Of a DNA stretch of 39,172 nt, positions 14,265 to 22,659 are shown in pieces (position 1 is the stretch's first letter; every line of letters begins with the position of its first letter). The stretch covers positions 1-39,172 of the forward strand of contig JAGXGH010000057.1 in NCBI GenBank assembly GCA_024636835.1, given 5' to 3'. The notes beneath the pieces are model-generated. The model saw only the letters and a list, made by a program, of their open reading frames with translations, searched no databases and had not been told where the DNA came from. The stretch is from Verrucomicrobiales bacterium. GTDB taxonomy: Bacteria > Verrucomicrobiota > Verrucomicrobiia > Verrucomicrobiales > SLCJ01. Both the position numbers and the translations under genes were made by a program.

Positions 14265-16982
14265 TCACCCAAGCGCCGCGAGCATCTCTTGCAACTGGGC
14301 GAGCTTGCTCTCCCACTCTGCGAGACGTTCGCGCTCGGTGTTGACGACGGCTTCCGGGGCGCGCTCGGCGAAGGCCGGGCTGCTGAGTTTGCCTTTGGAT
14401 TTCTTCAGCTCACCCTCCACTTTCGCGATCTCTTTGCCGATGCGCTTTTTCTCTGCATCGAAATCGATCAGACCATCAAGCGGCATATAAAGTGCGCCGA
14501 GCGGCGTGAGCGAGGTGGGTGTGCCTTTCTCTGCGGCGTAGCCCTCCTGCACTTCGGTTCCCTTGGCTCCGACGAGCAAGGAGAAGGTGGCGAGCAGGTC
14601 GTCGTTAATCACGGCACCTTCGGCAGGATCGAGCACGAAGCTGACGTTCTTGTTCGAGGCCAGATTGTATTCGGCCTTGAGGTTACGCGCGCGGCCAACG
14701 GAATCGAACACGGCGGTGGCGGTTGTTTTGGCTTGCAGAACGGTGGCTGGATCGAAGGTGTCGAGCACCTTATCGGCGAGCAGCGGAGTCTGCATCAAGG
14801 GCGAGCCGTCACCGTAGCCGAGGGTTTCCCAGAGTTCTTCGGTGATGTGTGGCATGAAGGGATGCAGGTGATGAAGGAAACGCGACAGCACGGTGTCCAT
14901 TGTCCACAATGTCGCCTCGCGCATCCACGAGGCTTCGTCTTCACGCAGTGTGCCTTTCACCGCTTCGATGAACCAATCGCAGTACCCCGTCCAGAAGAAG
15001 GCATAGAGCGCCTGGGTCACGGCGTTGAACTGATAGTCACCATAGGCGGCGGCGAGATCGTCTTCCAACTGATCGAGCTTCGCGAGGATGTCGATATGAA
15101 TCGGCGACAGTTGCAGCGTCGCAGGATCCACTGTGGCGAATGAACTCACAGCACCCTGCATCAAGCGGAAGCGCACCGCGTTGTAGAGTTTGTTGGCGAA
15201 ATTTCGACCTTCTTCGATCTGAGTTTCATCGAACTTCACATCGGTGCCGGTAGGCGCGATGCGCATCAAACCGAAGCGCAAGCCATCGGCACCGTAGGTC
15301 GCCATCAGGTCGAGCGGGTCCGGCGAGTTGCCGAGGCTCTTGCTCATCTTACGACCTTTGATATCGCGGATGATGGAGGTGAAGAATACATTGTTGAACG
15401 GCAACTGCTTCTCGAAATGGAAGCCCGCCATGATCATGCGCGCCACCCAGAAAAAGATGATGTCGGGACCGGTGACCAGATCCGTCGTCGGATAAAACTT
15501 TTTCAAAGTTTCGCTCTTTTCGCCCACTTTGGTCATCGTCGCGAACGGCCACAACCACGACGAGAACCAAGTGTCCAGCACGTCAACATCCTGCTCCCAA
15601 TTGTCGCCATCCTCCGGCGGCTCGACACCCACGTGAAGATCACCTGCATTAAGGTTTGCCACGTCGAGCGATTCCGCTTCGCGCAGTTCGAACGACTTCT
15701 CTTTGCGATACCACACAGGAATGCGGTGCCCCCACCACAGCTGGCGGCTGATGCACCAATCCTGGATATTCTCCATCCAGTTCGAGTATGTCTTCTTCCA
15801 ACGTGCAGGGCGGAAGGTAATGTCCTCGTTCTCCACGGCGGCGATGGCTTCCTCGGTCGCCGGATAGCGCAAGAACCACTGCATCGACAAGCGTGGCTCG
15901 ATAGGCACGTCGGCGCGCTCCGAGAACCCCACGTTATTTTCGTGTTCCTCGACTTTGACGATGGCTCCCATTTCTTCCAACATCGCAGCCGCTTTTTTGC
16001 GCGCCACGAAGCGGTCGAGACCGTGCAGTTCAGGACAACCCGGACAGTTGATTTTACCGTCGGGCGTCAGCACATCGATCACTTCTAAATTGTGACGTTG
16101 GCCGATTTCAAAATCCGCCAAATCGTGCGCAGGTGTGATTTTCAATGCACCTGTGCCGAACTCCATCTCGACATGATCATCGGCGACGATGGGGATTTCC
16201 GCAGCAGGAAAAGGACGGCGAACCATCTTTCCAATGAGGTGCTTGTAACGCTCGTCCTCGGGATGCACGGCAACCGCCACGTCGCCCATCAAGGTCTCAG
16301 GACGCGTGGTCGCGATTTGAAAATACTCGCCTGGCTGGTCGACGATCTCGTAGCGCATCGTGTAGAGCTTCGAGCGCTGCGGCTTCATGATCACTTCTTC
16401 ATCAGAAAGGGCAGTGAGCGAAACCGGACACCAGTTCACCATCCGCTTGCCACGATAGATGTAGCCTTCTTTGAAAAGCTTCACGAACACATCGAGCACC
16501 CATTCAGTGTAATCTTCGTCGAGAGTGAAGCGCTCGCGTTCCCAATCGAGCGAGCATCCGAGGCGACGCAGTTGTTCAAAAATAATCCCACCGTGCTTGT
16601 CCTTCCATTCCCACACTTTTTCGAGGAATGCATCGCGCCCGAGGTCGTGGCGTGATTTCCCCTCGGTCTCGCGCAATTGCTTCTCGACGCGAACTTGGGT
16701 GGCGATGCCTGCGTGGTCACAGCCCGGCAACCACATTACTTCTTTACCCTGCTGGCGTGCGCGACGGGCGAGGATGTCTTGAATCGAATTGTTCAACACG
16801 TGACCGAGGTGCAACACACCGGTGACGTTCGGCGGCGGGATCACAATGCTGTATGCCGGCTTCTCCGACTTCGGGTTGGCACTGAAGCATTTCCCTTCGA
16901 CCCAGCGCTTCTGCCACTTTTCTTCGACAGCACTTGGTTCGTAAGCCTTGGGGAGCTCGTTGATTGATTCGTTTCCAGCCAT
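14265..16982 (-). CDS. valS: Valine--tRNA ligase
   Basis: A 905-residue class I synthetase that charges tRNA-Val in the cytoplasm. The HIGH motif is seen as HLGH in PPPNVTGVLHLGHVLNN; the editing (CP1) domain carries TTRPETLMGDVAVAVHP; the KMSKS loop is GRKMSKSLGNSPDPLDL near 15340; the C-terminal coiled-coil arm (IGKEIAKVEGELKKSKGKLSS ...) identifies ValS rather than IleS or LeuS. I prefer the start MAGNESINELPKAYEP at 16982, since the longer frame to 17027 starts inside a family-C repeat hairpin. Its last 23 codons and 3' flank recur at two sites downstream. No T-box leader was seen. Confidence 0.95.
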   Translation of the reverse strand: MAGNESINELPKAYEPSAVEEKWQKRWVEGKCFSANPKSEKPAYSIVIPPPNVTGVLHLGHVLNNSIQDILARRARQQGKEVMWLPGCDHAGIATQVRVEKQLRETEGKSRHDLGRDAFLEKVWEWKDKHGGIIFEQLRRLGCSLDWERERFTLDEDYTEWVLDVFVKLFKEGYIYRGKRMVNWCPVSLTALSDEEVIMKPQRSKLYTMRYEIVDQPGEYFQIATTRPETLMGDVAVAVHPEDERYKHLIGKMVRRPFPAAEIPIVADDHVEMEFGTGALKITPAHDLADFEIGQRHNLEVIDVLTPDGKINCPGCPELHGLDRFVARKKAAAMLEEMGAIVKVEEHENNVGFSERADVPIEPRLSMQWFLRYPATEEAIAAVENEDITFRPARWKKTYSNWMENIQDWCISRQLWWGHRIPVWYRKEKSFELREAESLDVANLNAGDLHVGVEPPEDGDNWEQDVDVLDTWFSSWLWPFATMTKVGEKSETLKKFYPTTDLVTGPDIIFFWVARMIMAGFHFEKQLPFNNVFFTSIIRDIKGRKMSKSLGNSPDPLDLMATYGADGLRFGLMRIAPTGTDVKFDETQIEEGRNFANKLYNAVRFRLMQGAVSSFATVDPATLQLSPIHIDILAKLDQLEDDLAAAYGDYQFNAVTQALYAFFWTGYCDWFIEAVKGTLREDEASWMREATLWTMDTVLSRFLHHLHPFMPHITEELWETLGYGDGSPLMQTPLLADKVLDTFDPATVLQAKTTATAVFDSVGRARNLKAEYNLASNKNVSFVLDPAEGAVINDDLLATFSLLVGAKGTEVQEGYAAEKGTPTSLTPLGALYMPLDGLIDFDAEKKRIGKEIAKVEGELKKSKGKLSSPAFAERAPEAVVNTERERLAEWESKLAQLQEMLAALG

Positions 16983-17025
16983 CAGGGACTTTAGATTGCA
17001 AGTCGCCGGTGGCAAGTGATCACTC

Positions 17026-17115
17026 ATACCAAATCTTGGTATTGATCTGACGCGAGCGAACGCGAAGTTGCTTGATCGTGAGCCACTTGTGCGCGGCGAA
17101 TAGTCATTTTTTTAT
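17026..17115 (-). repeat. Intergenic palindromic repeat family C, copy 3 (inverted)
   Basis: Minus-strand copy: hairpin ATACCAAatcTTGGTAT, then tgatctgacgcgagcg, gtgagccacttgtgcgcggc and gaatagtcat. It sits just upstream of the preferred valS start and accounts for the apparent N-terminal extension of that frame. Confidence 0.85.
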
Positions 17116-17372
17116 GCGAAAGTGGTATAAGCGCCGAACGAACGTCCACCCCCCCCCGGCGCAGCCGCACTTCCTCACCACTCATCGGCGTTTCCAAAAC
17201 GACGCTACAGATTATCACCTCCCATTCTTGCGATTTTGCGCCTTTTTGCGGCTAAATAATTTACTACCCAAACTTCCATCTCAATGGTCGTGACTAAATT
17301 TTCCCTTGCCGGAATGGCGTAAGCAACCACAATCACACACTGCGTCGTAAGCTAGACGCTGGACACTTCTCT
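17116..17372. other. Intergenic region between valS and the amidase
   Basis: This divergent intergenic stretch should hold both promoters. Apart from the family-C repeat at its left side, I see a C-run (17150-17157) and AT-rich DNA (ctaaataatttac near 17250), but no unambiguous -35/-10 pair. Confidence 0.4.
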
Positions 17373-18377
17373 ATGAATCTCAACCGCAGAAATGACCTAC
17401 CCTCATTCAGCGCCCTACTCATCGCCCTTGCGATTTGGGCGATGGGGACCGGTTGTGCCCTTGCGGATTGGAAAGTGGTGAAGGTCGACGGGAGCGACTA
17501 CATCACCGCTGAAAACATCAAAGACTTCTACCGATTCCCCGAACTCAACGTCAGCGGCAAGACAGTGATGTGGAAATCCAGTGCGCTGTGGATGCGCGGA
17601 TCCATCGGTTCATCCACCTTGGTGATTAACAATGTCACCTTCATCCTTAGCAACCCTATCCTGAAGCATGGGAGCGACATAGTCGTCTCACGCACCGATC
17701 TCACCAAACTCATCGACCCAGTACTCCGCCCCGACTTCATCCGCTCGGCGGAAAAGTTCGATACCGTGGTCATCGATGCCGGACACGGCGGGCACGACAG
17801 CGGAACCGTCGGTCGGTTCGGGCAGGAAAAACACTTCGCCCTCGCCACGGCAAAGCGACTCGGAGCAGAACTGAAAAAACGTGGGTTTAAAGTGAAATAC
17901 ACCCGCGACAGTGACCGATTCATTCCACTCACTACCAGGGCAAAAATCGGCAACAACACGCCGAACTCAATCTTCATCAGCATCCATTTCAACTCCGCCA
18001 AAAGAACCGCCGCTCAGGGGATCGAGACCTTCGCACTTAGTCCGGCAGGCACGGCGTCCACCGCAGAGAACCTTAAGCGATCCGACTTCAGACAACGCAG
18101 TGGCAACCAACGCGACAGTGAAAATATCGCTTTGGCAACGGCTGTTCATGGAGCCGTGCTGCGTAAACTCACCCGCTACAAACCGATCGACCGCGGCATC
18201 AAGCGCGCACGCTGGACAGTGCTGACCGGGCTGAAACGTCCAGGTCTCCTTTTTGAGGGCGGGTTTGTCAGTAATTCCACCGAAGGAAAACGCATCGCAG
18301 ACCCCCGCTACCAGCAGGAACTTGCCGAAGGCCTCGCCCAGGCCGTGGTGAACTACCGGCGGGCGATCGGGGATTGA
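17373..18377 (+). CDS. N-acetylmuramoyl-L-alanine amidase (Amidase_3)
   Basis: 334 residues with an N-terminal export signal (SALLIALAIWAMGTGCALA). Residues ~30-125 form a strand-rich domain like the copper-amine-oxidase N-terminal/AMIN-type modules that precede Amidase_3 (TAENIKDFYRFPELNV...MRGSIGSSTLVINNVTFIL). The catalytic domain follows: DAGHGGHDSG (Zn His), GQEKHFAL (Zn Glu), ISIHFNSA (Zn His) and LLFEGGFVSN (catalytic Glu). This is the AmiA/B/C/LytC zinc amidase family, which removes stem peptides from muramic acid during cell separation or wall turnover. Length is normal. The ATG at 17373 precedes an N-region with two arginines. A cluster of 21-bp repeats follows the stop. Confidence 0.9.
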   Translation: MNLNRRNDLPSFSALLIALAIWAMGTGCALADWKVVKVDGSDYITAENIKDFYRFPELNVSGKTVMWKSSALWMRGSIGSSTLVINNVTFILSNPILKHGSDIVVSRTDLTKLIDPVLRPDFIRSAEKFDTVVIDAGHGGHDSGTVGRFGQEKHFALATAKRLGAELKKRGFKVKYTRDSDRFIPLTTRAKIGNNTPNSIFISIHFNSAKRTAAQGIETFALSPAGTASTAENLKRSDFRQRSGNQRDSENIALATAVHGAVLRKLTRYKPIDRGIKRARWTVLTGLKRPGLLFEGGFVSNSTEGKRIADPRYQQELAEGLAQAVVNYRRAIGD

Positions 18378-18394
18378 TCGACGCTCTATACTCG

Positions 18395-18524
18395 TGAACT
18401 TTTACAAGTTCAGCCATAGGAACACGTAGCGGAACTGGTGACAGTTTCGATTGGGTGATCCCGCAGCCCTCGCCGCTGCCAAACTTTTACAAGTTCGGCT
18501 ACAACTTTTACAAGTTCGGCTACA
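18395..18524. repeat. Cluster of 21-22-bp repeats (family D)
   Basis: The unit aacttttacaagttcggctac occurs at 18396-18415 (with one change), 18481-18501 and 18502-18523; the last two are in tandem. An inverted, diverged copy (gtagcggaactggtgacag...) is at 18427-18448. Each unit contains the short palindrome AACTTttacAAGTT. No gene is present. Confidence 0.75.
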
Positions 18525-18549
18525 CGATGCACAACCTTCGCTATATCCT

Positions 18550-19287
18550 TTAGTTGGTGAGCCACCTCCACACCCGCGCTAATAACCACGCGTTGACCGC
18601 AAGAAAAAGGACAACTAGCGAGAGACTACAGAAATTATCCCACCAGTTCGACGATGGATACTCGAGCCCACCAATAACGGAACTCACAAAGCCACCCAGC
18701 GGCACAGCAGGAACGATGAGCAGCGTTCCCAAAAACATAGCAATCCAAATGTCGTAGGCCTCTCCAGCAAACAATAAGCCATAGCCTACAAAGGTCATCC
18801 AAAAGAGCGCTCGAAACACTTTCCCTTTCAGCACTGACCGCTGATGTCCTAATTTACCTTGCCACTTTCGTAGCACCGCCGAAAAGATCCGCCTGTCACC
18901 TGGCGCCCAGTCGAGATCGGTTTCTTCCGTCACCGGCACCCAGCGCAACTCCAAATGTTCCAGTGCCTCGGGAGGATTTGCATCCTCAGCCAAGCGACAA
19001 ATGATCGGATGCAACCTGATCATCGCTTCACTCAAGGCATGATCGAAGGTGCCGAGAACTCCCACACCGTCGGGCTCCACCACAACCTCAGTCCCCAGCT
19101 CCTCGCGGATTTCACGGATCAGCGCGTCGGATAAACTTTCACCCTCCTCGACTTTCCCGCCGGGGAATTCCCACAACCCACCAAGAGATTTGTCGAGCGG
19201 ACGCTTGGCCACCAAGACGTGACCATGCTCATCAAGCAACACGGCACAAACCACGTGAATGATAGGAAGTTTCTCCGTTTCTGTCAT
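18550..19287 (-). CDS. MutT-type Nudix hydrolase fused to a membrane domain
   Basis: 245 residues. The first ~130 are a Nudix domain: HVVCAVLLDEHGHVLVAKRP, GLWEFPGGKVEEGESL and the box GGKVEEGESLSDALIREI + REELG (G-x5-E-x7-R-E-I-x-E-E-L-G), closest to MutT, which hydrolyses 8-oxo-dGTP. Residues ~155-245 have no Nudix homology and contain about three membrane segments (FRALFWMTFVGYGLLFA, IAMFLGTLLIVPAVPLGGF, FCSLSLVVLFLAVNAWLLA). The fusion is continuous in one frame with no internal start needed. Nudix chemistry is well supported; the role of the membrane part is unknown. Confidence 0.82.
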   Translation of the reverse strand: MTETEKLPIIHVVCAVLLDEHGHVLVAKRPLDKSLGGLWEFPGGKVEEGESLSDALIREIREELGTEVVVEPDGVGVLGTFDHALSEAMIRLHPIICRLAEDANPPEALEHLELRWVPVTEETDLDWAPGDRRIFSAVLRKWQGKLGHQRSVLKGKVFRALFWMTFVGYGLLFAGEAYDIWIAMFLGTLLIVPAVPLGGFVSSVIGGLEYPSSNWWDNFCSLSLVVLFLAVNAWLLARVWRWLTN

Positions 19288-19408
19288 CGGCGACTCAAGA
19301 TGCTAACAGTTGAACACGAATATGTACTTCTCTAGATCGTTCAGTTGCCAGACAAGCTCTCTGAGGGTAATAACTATCCGGACTATCTACCACTGAAAAC
19401 CCAAATTT

Positions 19409-20059
19409 GTGAGCGAACCTCGAAAAATCCCCAGTGCACAAGCATCTAGCACGCCGTCGCGGAACGCGACAGTGGTGAGAGTGATTCGTGGCAGCAGCGA
19501 GACTCCATCTCCACCCGCGGCAAAAAAATCGGCTTACGGGTCAAAACCTAAAGCCAAACGGAAGCCTGAGAGTGAATTGGAACCGATCCACAAAGTGGTC
19601 AATCAAAGAAATCACACAAAATATCGAGATTTCACCTTACACAATTCCCGCCCCGAGGCTGATCTACCCGAGGGCATACGGATGGCTCGTGGGCCCTACT
19701 TCCCCCTGGCGACCTCTCTGCGCTTCGCCGCGTTGTTTTATATCCTCGGCCGCTTGTCTATCGTTGCCACCGTAGTCAGTCTGGTCTGGTTGACTCTCAC
19801 TGAGGGCAAAGACTATCTAATCGTCGCCCCATCACTCATAGCCGCCATCTTCTTCACGTTTATCGCCTGGGGAATGTCCAACGGCCTGCGTTGCCGCGTT
19901 TGCACCATGCCGTTTCTTAGCAAGAGAAGATGCAAGATGAACAAGAAAGCTCCCAAGCTCCCCTTTGTTTCCCATCACTTTACCGTTGCGCTTCACATCT
20001 TGACGCACAACCATCCGCGCTGCCCATACTGCGGCACCACCAACCGCTTGAAACAATGA
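19409..20059 (+). CDS. Membrane protein with C-terminal zinc-binding-like cysteines
   Basis: 216 residues starting at the GTG at 19409. A basic, proline/serine-rich N-terminal region (~95 residues) leads into two membrane segments (LRFAALFYILGRLSIVATVVSLVWL and LIVAPSLIAAIFFTFIAWG). Then come two CxxC pairs: CRVCTMPFL and CPYCGTTNRLKQ near the end. The cysteines may bind zinc or form a redox centre. I do not recognise the family. Its stop codon overlaps the ATG of the next gene (ATGA at 20056-20059), so the two are probably translationally coupled. Confidence 0.68.
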   Translation: MSEPRKIPSAQASSTPSRNATVVRVIRGSSETPSPPAAKKSAYGSKPKAKRKPESELEPIHKVVNQRNHTKYRDFTLHNSRPEADLPEGIRMARGPYFPLATSLRFAALFYILGRLSIVATVVSLVWLTLTEGKDYLIVAPSLIAAIFFTFIAWGMSNGLRCRVCTMPFLSKRRCKMNKKAPKLPFVSHHFTVALHILTHNHPRCPYCGTTNRLKQ

Positions 20060-20739
20060 ATCCTGTCTTCCTCCGACTGCTCACATCTCTCGTCCTTGTT
20101 CTCGCACTCAGCAGTTGCACAAAGGAACCACAAGCGCTCAGAGATCAACTGGTAGAGACTGGGATCCGAGGCGATTGGCCGTCTGAGAACCACTACGTAA
20201 ACACACATTTCGACCTGAGCTTCGACGTACCCGATGCCTGGTTCCTCAACAAAGGTGATGAGGCCAATAGTGAAGTCATGGAGGTTGGCGCCAATCTTGT
20301 AAGTGATGGAAACCGATCGCTTAAGAAAGCCTTCGAGGAAGGCGTCAATGGAACACACGTCATCTGTTTTGCCTCGCTCAATGAGAAGGCAAACATCGGC
20401 GTTCCCAATCCAAACGTGAACTTGACCATTCAAAACCTTGATCAAGTTCCAGGGGTTCATACAGCGGAGGAGTATTACCAGTCGCTTGAGAAAACGCTCT
20501 CACAAACTGCGATGAAATTACAATTCAAGGGAGCTCCAAACAAGGTCACTCTCGGCGAGCGCGAATTCACAGCAGCTTCCGCAACACTCCACATAGGAGA
20601 ACAGGAGATACAACAAGACTACTGGCTATTGATCGTTGATCGCCACGCTCTGTTCATTGCCGCCACATGGTTTGCCGAAGACGATTACATCAAACTGCAG
20701 GAGATGATCGGTACCTTGGGCACTGCCTCGCGGGATTAA
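20056..20739 (+). CDS. Lipoprotein of unknown function
   Basis: 227 residues from the ATG at 20056, which overlaps the stop of the preceding gene by ATGA. The N-terminus MNPVFLRLLTSLVLVLALSSCTKE is a lipoprotein signal with lipobox LSSC. The body (FDLSFDVPDAWFLNKGDEAN ... TLGEREFTAASATLHIGEQE ... LLIVDRHALFIAATWFAEDD) resembles PsbP-like or DUF1795-like stress lipoproteins, but I will not assign a family. Its TAA overlaps the stop of the convergent glycosyltransferase by two bases (ttaa), so there is no space for a terminator between them. Confidence 0.68.
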   Translation: MNPVFLRLLTSLVLVLALSSCTKEPQALRDQLVETGIRGDWPSENHYVNTHFDLSFDVPDAWFLNKGDEANSEVMEVGANLVSDGNRSLKKAFEEGVNGTHVICFASLNEKANIGVPNPNVNLTIQNLDQVPGVHTAEEYYQSLEKTLSQTAMKLQFKGAPNKVTLGEREFTAASATLHIGEQEIQQDYWLLIVDRHALFIAATWFAEDDYIKLQEMIGTLGTASRD

Positions 20740-21992
20740 GCATCGAACTTCGCCGCACCAATCACTCGACCAAGCTTTACCCAGGCGGACGCATCAATCG
20801 CCGCGCGTAGATTTCCCAACTTCTCCTGCGGCCCCTTGCCTTTGTCACAGACAAGATCGCGGCACCCGCCAAAGACACGAGCGAGCGACACCCACTTCGA
20901 CCGAAGGACAGCGGTTAATAGAGCGCGGTAATCATCGCCTGCTGCCTTTTGCGCAAGCAGTTGATCGAGTTTGGCGCGCAACTCGTCCACTTTCTCAGGG
21001 AGCTGCGTATTCTTTCCCAACGGCCCTTCAGAGGTATAGGCGTTGACGTGGTGGCGGTTCGGAAAGACCTGGAGCTCGTCCAAATCGTCCTCACCCATCC
21101 CATTCACGATGGCTAAAATATCATCGTGGGACTTCTCCTGCAGCAACTCGGAGAAAACCATCATCATCAAGCCCATGTGCAAACTACTAAGACTATCGTA
21201 AGCTGCGCGGAAATAGAGTTTCATCCGGCGGCGCATCTCGAAGTCCGCGAGCAATTCACCGCGCAGGTCCTTGAGTAAATCGAGATGCTGACGCAGTAAC
21301 TCACGCATCAAGGGCGCGGGCGCCGAGGTAATGGTGTTGTGGGCGTGCACCCGGTAGTAGACCAATTTCTCATGATGTAGCAAGATCTCATCACGCCATG
21401 CTGCACCAGTGAGGAAATAATAGTCGTGATTGAAGTGATAGGGCTTGAATGGATTCGCCGCCATGTAGCTGGCACGCCCCAAGACATTGCTGGTCGTCGC
21501 CGGCCAGTTCGCCATCCCCATCCACTCGGTCATCGCGATGCCCGGATCGTCGGCAACACTCCACACCGCATTGAACCATTTCATGCGGTTGTGATCTTCC
21601 GCAAGATTCTCGCTATGCTCGTCGATCACCTGCACCGCCGAACAAATCACCGACTTGCTTTCGTCTGCCTCAAGAATGGGCAGCAACTTCTCAAAACGAT
21701 CGAGATGATAAAAATCGTCTGAATTCAGGATCGCGATAAAGTCACAATCCTCCGCCGCCATCTTTATCGCGCGGTTGATCGTGTTGAAGGCATTCTGATT
21801 CTCCTGCGTGTGCAGCTCAATCCGTGGATCGTTCATCGCGCGGATCACTTCAACCGAGTTGTCCGGTGAGCCGTCATCGATCACCACGAGGCGATCGACC
21901 GTACGCGTCTGGTCGAGGACCGAGCGAATCGCCCGCTCCACGTAGTGGGCGTGGTTGTATACCGGAATAACAACAGCGAGGCGAGACGACAT
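20736..21992 (-). CDS. Family 2 glycosyltransferase
   Basis: 418 residues from the ATG at 21992, cytoplasmic. The GT-A fold motifs are LAVVIPVYNHAHYVERAIRSVL, VIDDGSPDNS (DDGS, nucleotide binding) and AILNSDDFYHLDRF (NSDD metal site). GT2 enzymes of this type usually extend cell-surface polysaccharides. The C-terminal ~150 residues (MMMVFSELLQEKSHDDIL, LRAKLDQLLAQKAAGDDYRALL) are helical with a probable coiled coil and are not part of the GT2 domain. The acceptor and sugar are unknown. A start at 22022 is possible but adds a His-rich tail. Confidence 0.85.
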   Translation of the reverse strand: MSSRLAVVIPVYNHAHYVERAIRSVLDQTRTVDRLVVIDDGSPDNSVEVIRAMNDPRIELHTQENQNAFNTINRAIKMAAEDCDFIAILNSDDFYHLDRFEKLLPILEADESKSVICSAVQVIDEHSENLAEDHNRMKWFNAVWSVADDPGIAMTEWMGMANWPATTSNVLGRASYMAANPFKPYHFNHDYYFLTGAAWRDEILLHHEKLVYYRVHAHNTITSAPAPLMRELLRQHLDLLKDLRGELLADFEMRRRMKLYFRAAYDSLSSLHMGLMMMVFSELLQEKSHDDILAIVNGMGEDDLDELQVFPNRHHVNAYTSEGPLGKNTQLPEKVDELRAKLDQLLAQKAAGDDYRALLTAVLRSKWVSLARVFGGCRDLVCDKGKGPQEKLGNLRAAIDASAWVKLGRVIGAAKFDA

Positions 21993-22040
21993 GTGCGAAT
22001 GAAGATGATGTGAGGGGGACAAGATTGTCCCTAAGCAGGT

Positions 22041-22646
22041 TTACGCCTTGGCGAAATAAGGAAGCGTTGCGGCCGTAGCGTGGACACCATCCTCGTCTTC
22101 GAGAAGCTCAGCGAGCTGATCGTAGCGGCCTTGAACAAGTGCACCACGCGCTGATTCAGGAATCGCAACGGGGATCACCTGCTCGCCGAAGCGGGCTTCG
22201 AGAGTTTCCAGATCCAAGGTGATCACGAGGTCAGGGTTCGCATTAACCGCCGCGCGCAAGGTCTTCAAATTTTCGCCAGATGCGGTAACGCAGGGCATTC
22301 CGAGGTTGGTGCTATTACTGAAGAAAATCTCAGCATAGCTCTCGGCGATCACGGTGCGAAGTCCGAAACGATAAAGTGCTTGAGGCGCGTGTTCGCGCGA
22401 TGATCCACAGCCGAAATTAATTCCGGCAACAAGGATCGACGCACCCGCGAAACGCTCGTCGTTCATTGGGTGATCCTTCGGGCTACCGTCTTCTTCATAG
22501 CGACTATCGTAAAACGCAGCCTCGCCGAGACCGTCAAAGGTGACGCATTTAAGAAAGCGTGCCGGGATGATTTCGTCGGTATCGATGTCTGCCCCGGGGA
22601 TAGAAAGTCCGGTGCCGATGACGCTGGGGATTGGTGCAAGTGCCAT
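22041..22646 (-). CDS. leuD: 3-isopropylmalate dehydratase small subunit
   Basis: 201 residues from the ATG at 22646, the usual LeuD length. Family motifs are GLSIPGADIDTDEIIPARF, the swivel-domain GINFGCGSSREHAPQAL and FGLRTVIAESYAEIFFSNSTNLGMPCV. LeuC and LeuD together isomerise 2-isopropylmalate to 3-isopropylmalate in leucine synthesis. The large subunit gene leuC lies 1 kb upstream on the same strand, with a GumN-like gene between them (13 bp before leuD). An upstream frame extension to 22820 overlaps that gene and is not used. Confidence 0.95.
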   Translation of the reverse strand: MALAPIPSVIGTGLSIPGADIDTDEIIPARFLKCVTFDGLGEAAFYDSRYEEDGSPKDHPMNDERFAGASILVAGINFGCGSSREHAPQALYRFGLRTVIAESYAEIFFSNSTNLGMPCVTASGENLKTLRAAVNANPDLVITLDLETLEARFGEQVIPVAIPESARGALVQGRYDQLAELLEDEDGVHATAATLPYFAKA

Positions 22647-22659
22647 AGTTCTATAATCG

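Noticed and set aside
14007..15143. A 378-residue plus-strand frame opposite valS
   Set aside because: It lies antisense to conserved ValS coding sequence and shows no family features; a shadow frame.
16983..17027. N-terminal extension of ValS
   Set aside because: The extension is translated partly from a family-C repeat; MAGNESINELPKAYEP is the natural beginning.
18395..18524. CRISPR array
   Set aside because: The repeats are short, unevenly spaced, partly adjacent without spacers and include an inverted copy; no cas gene is present.
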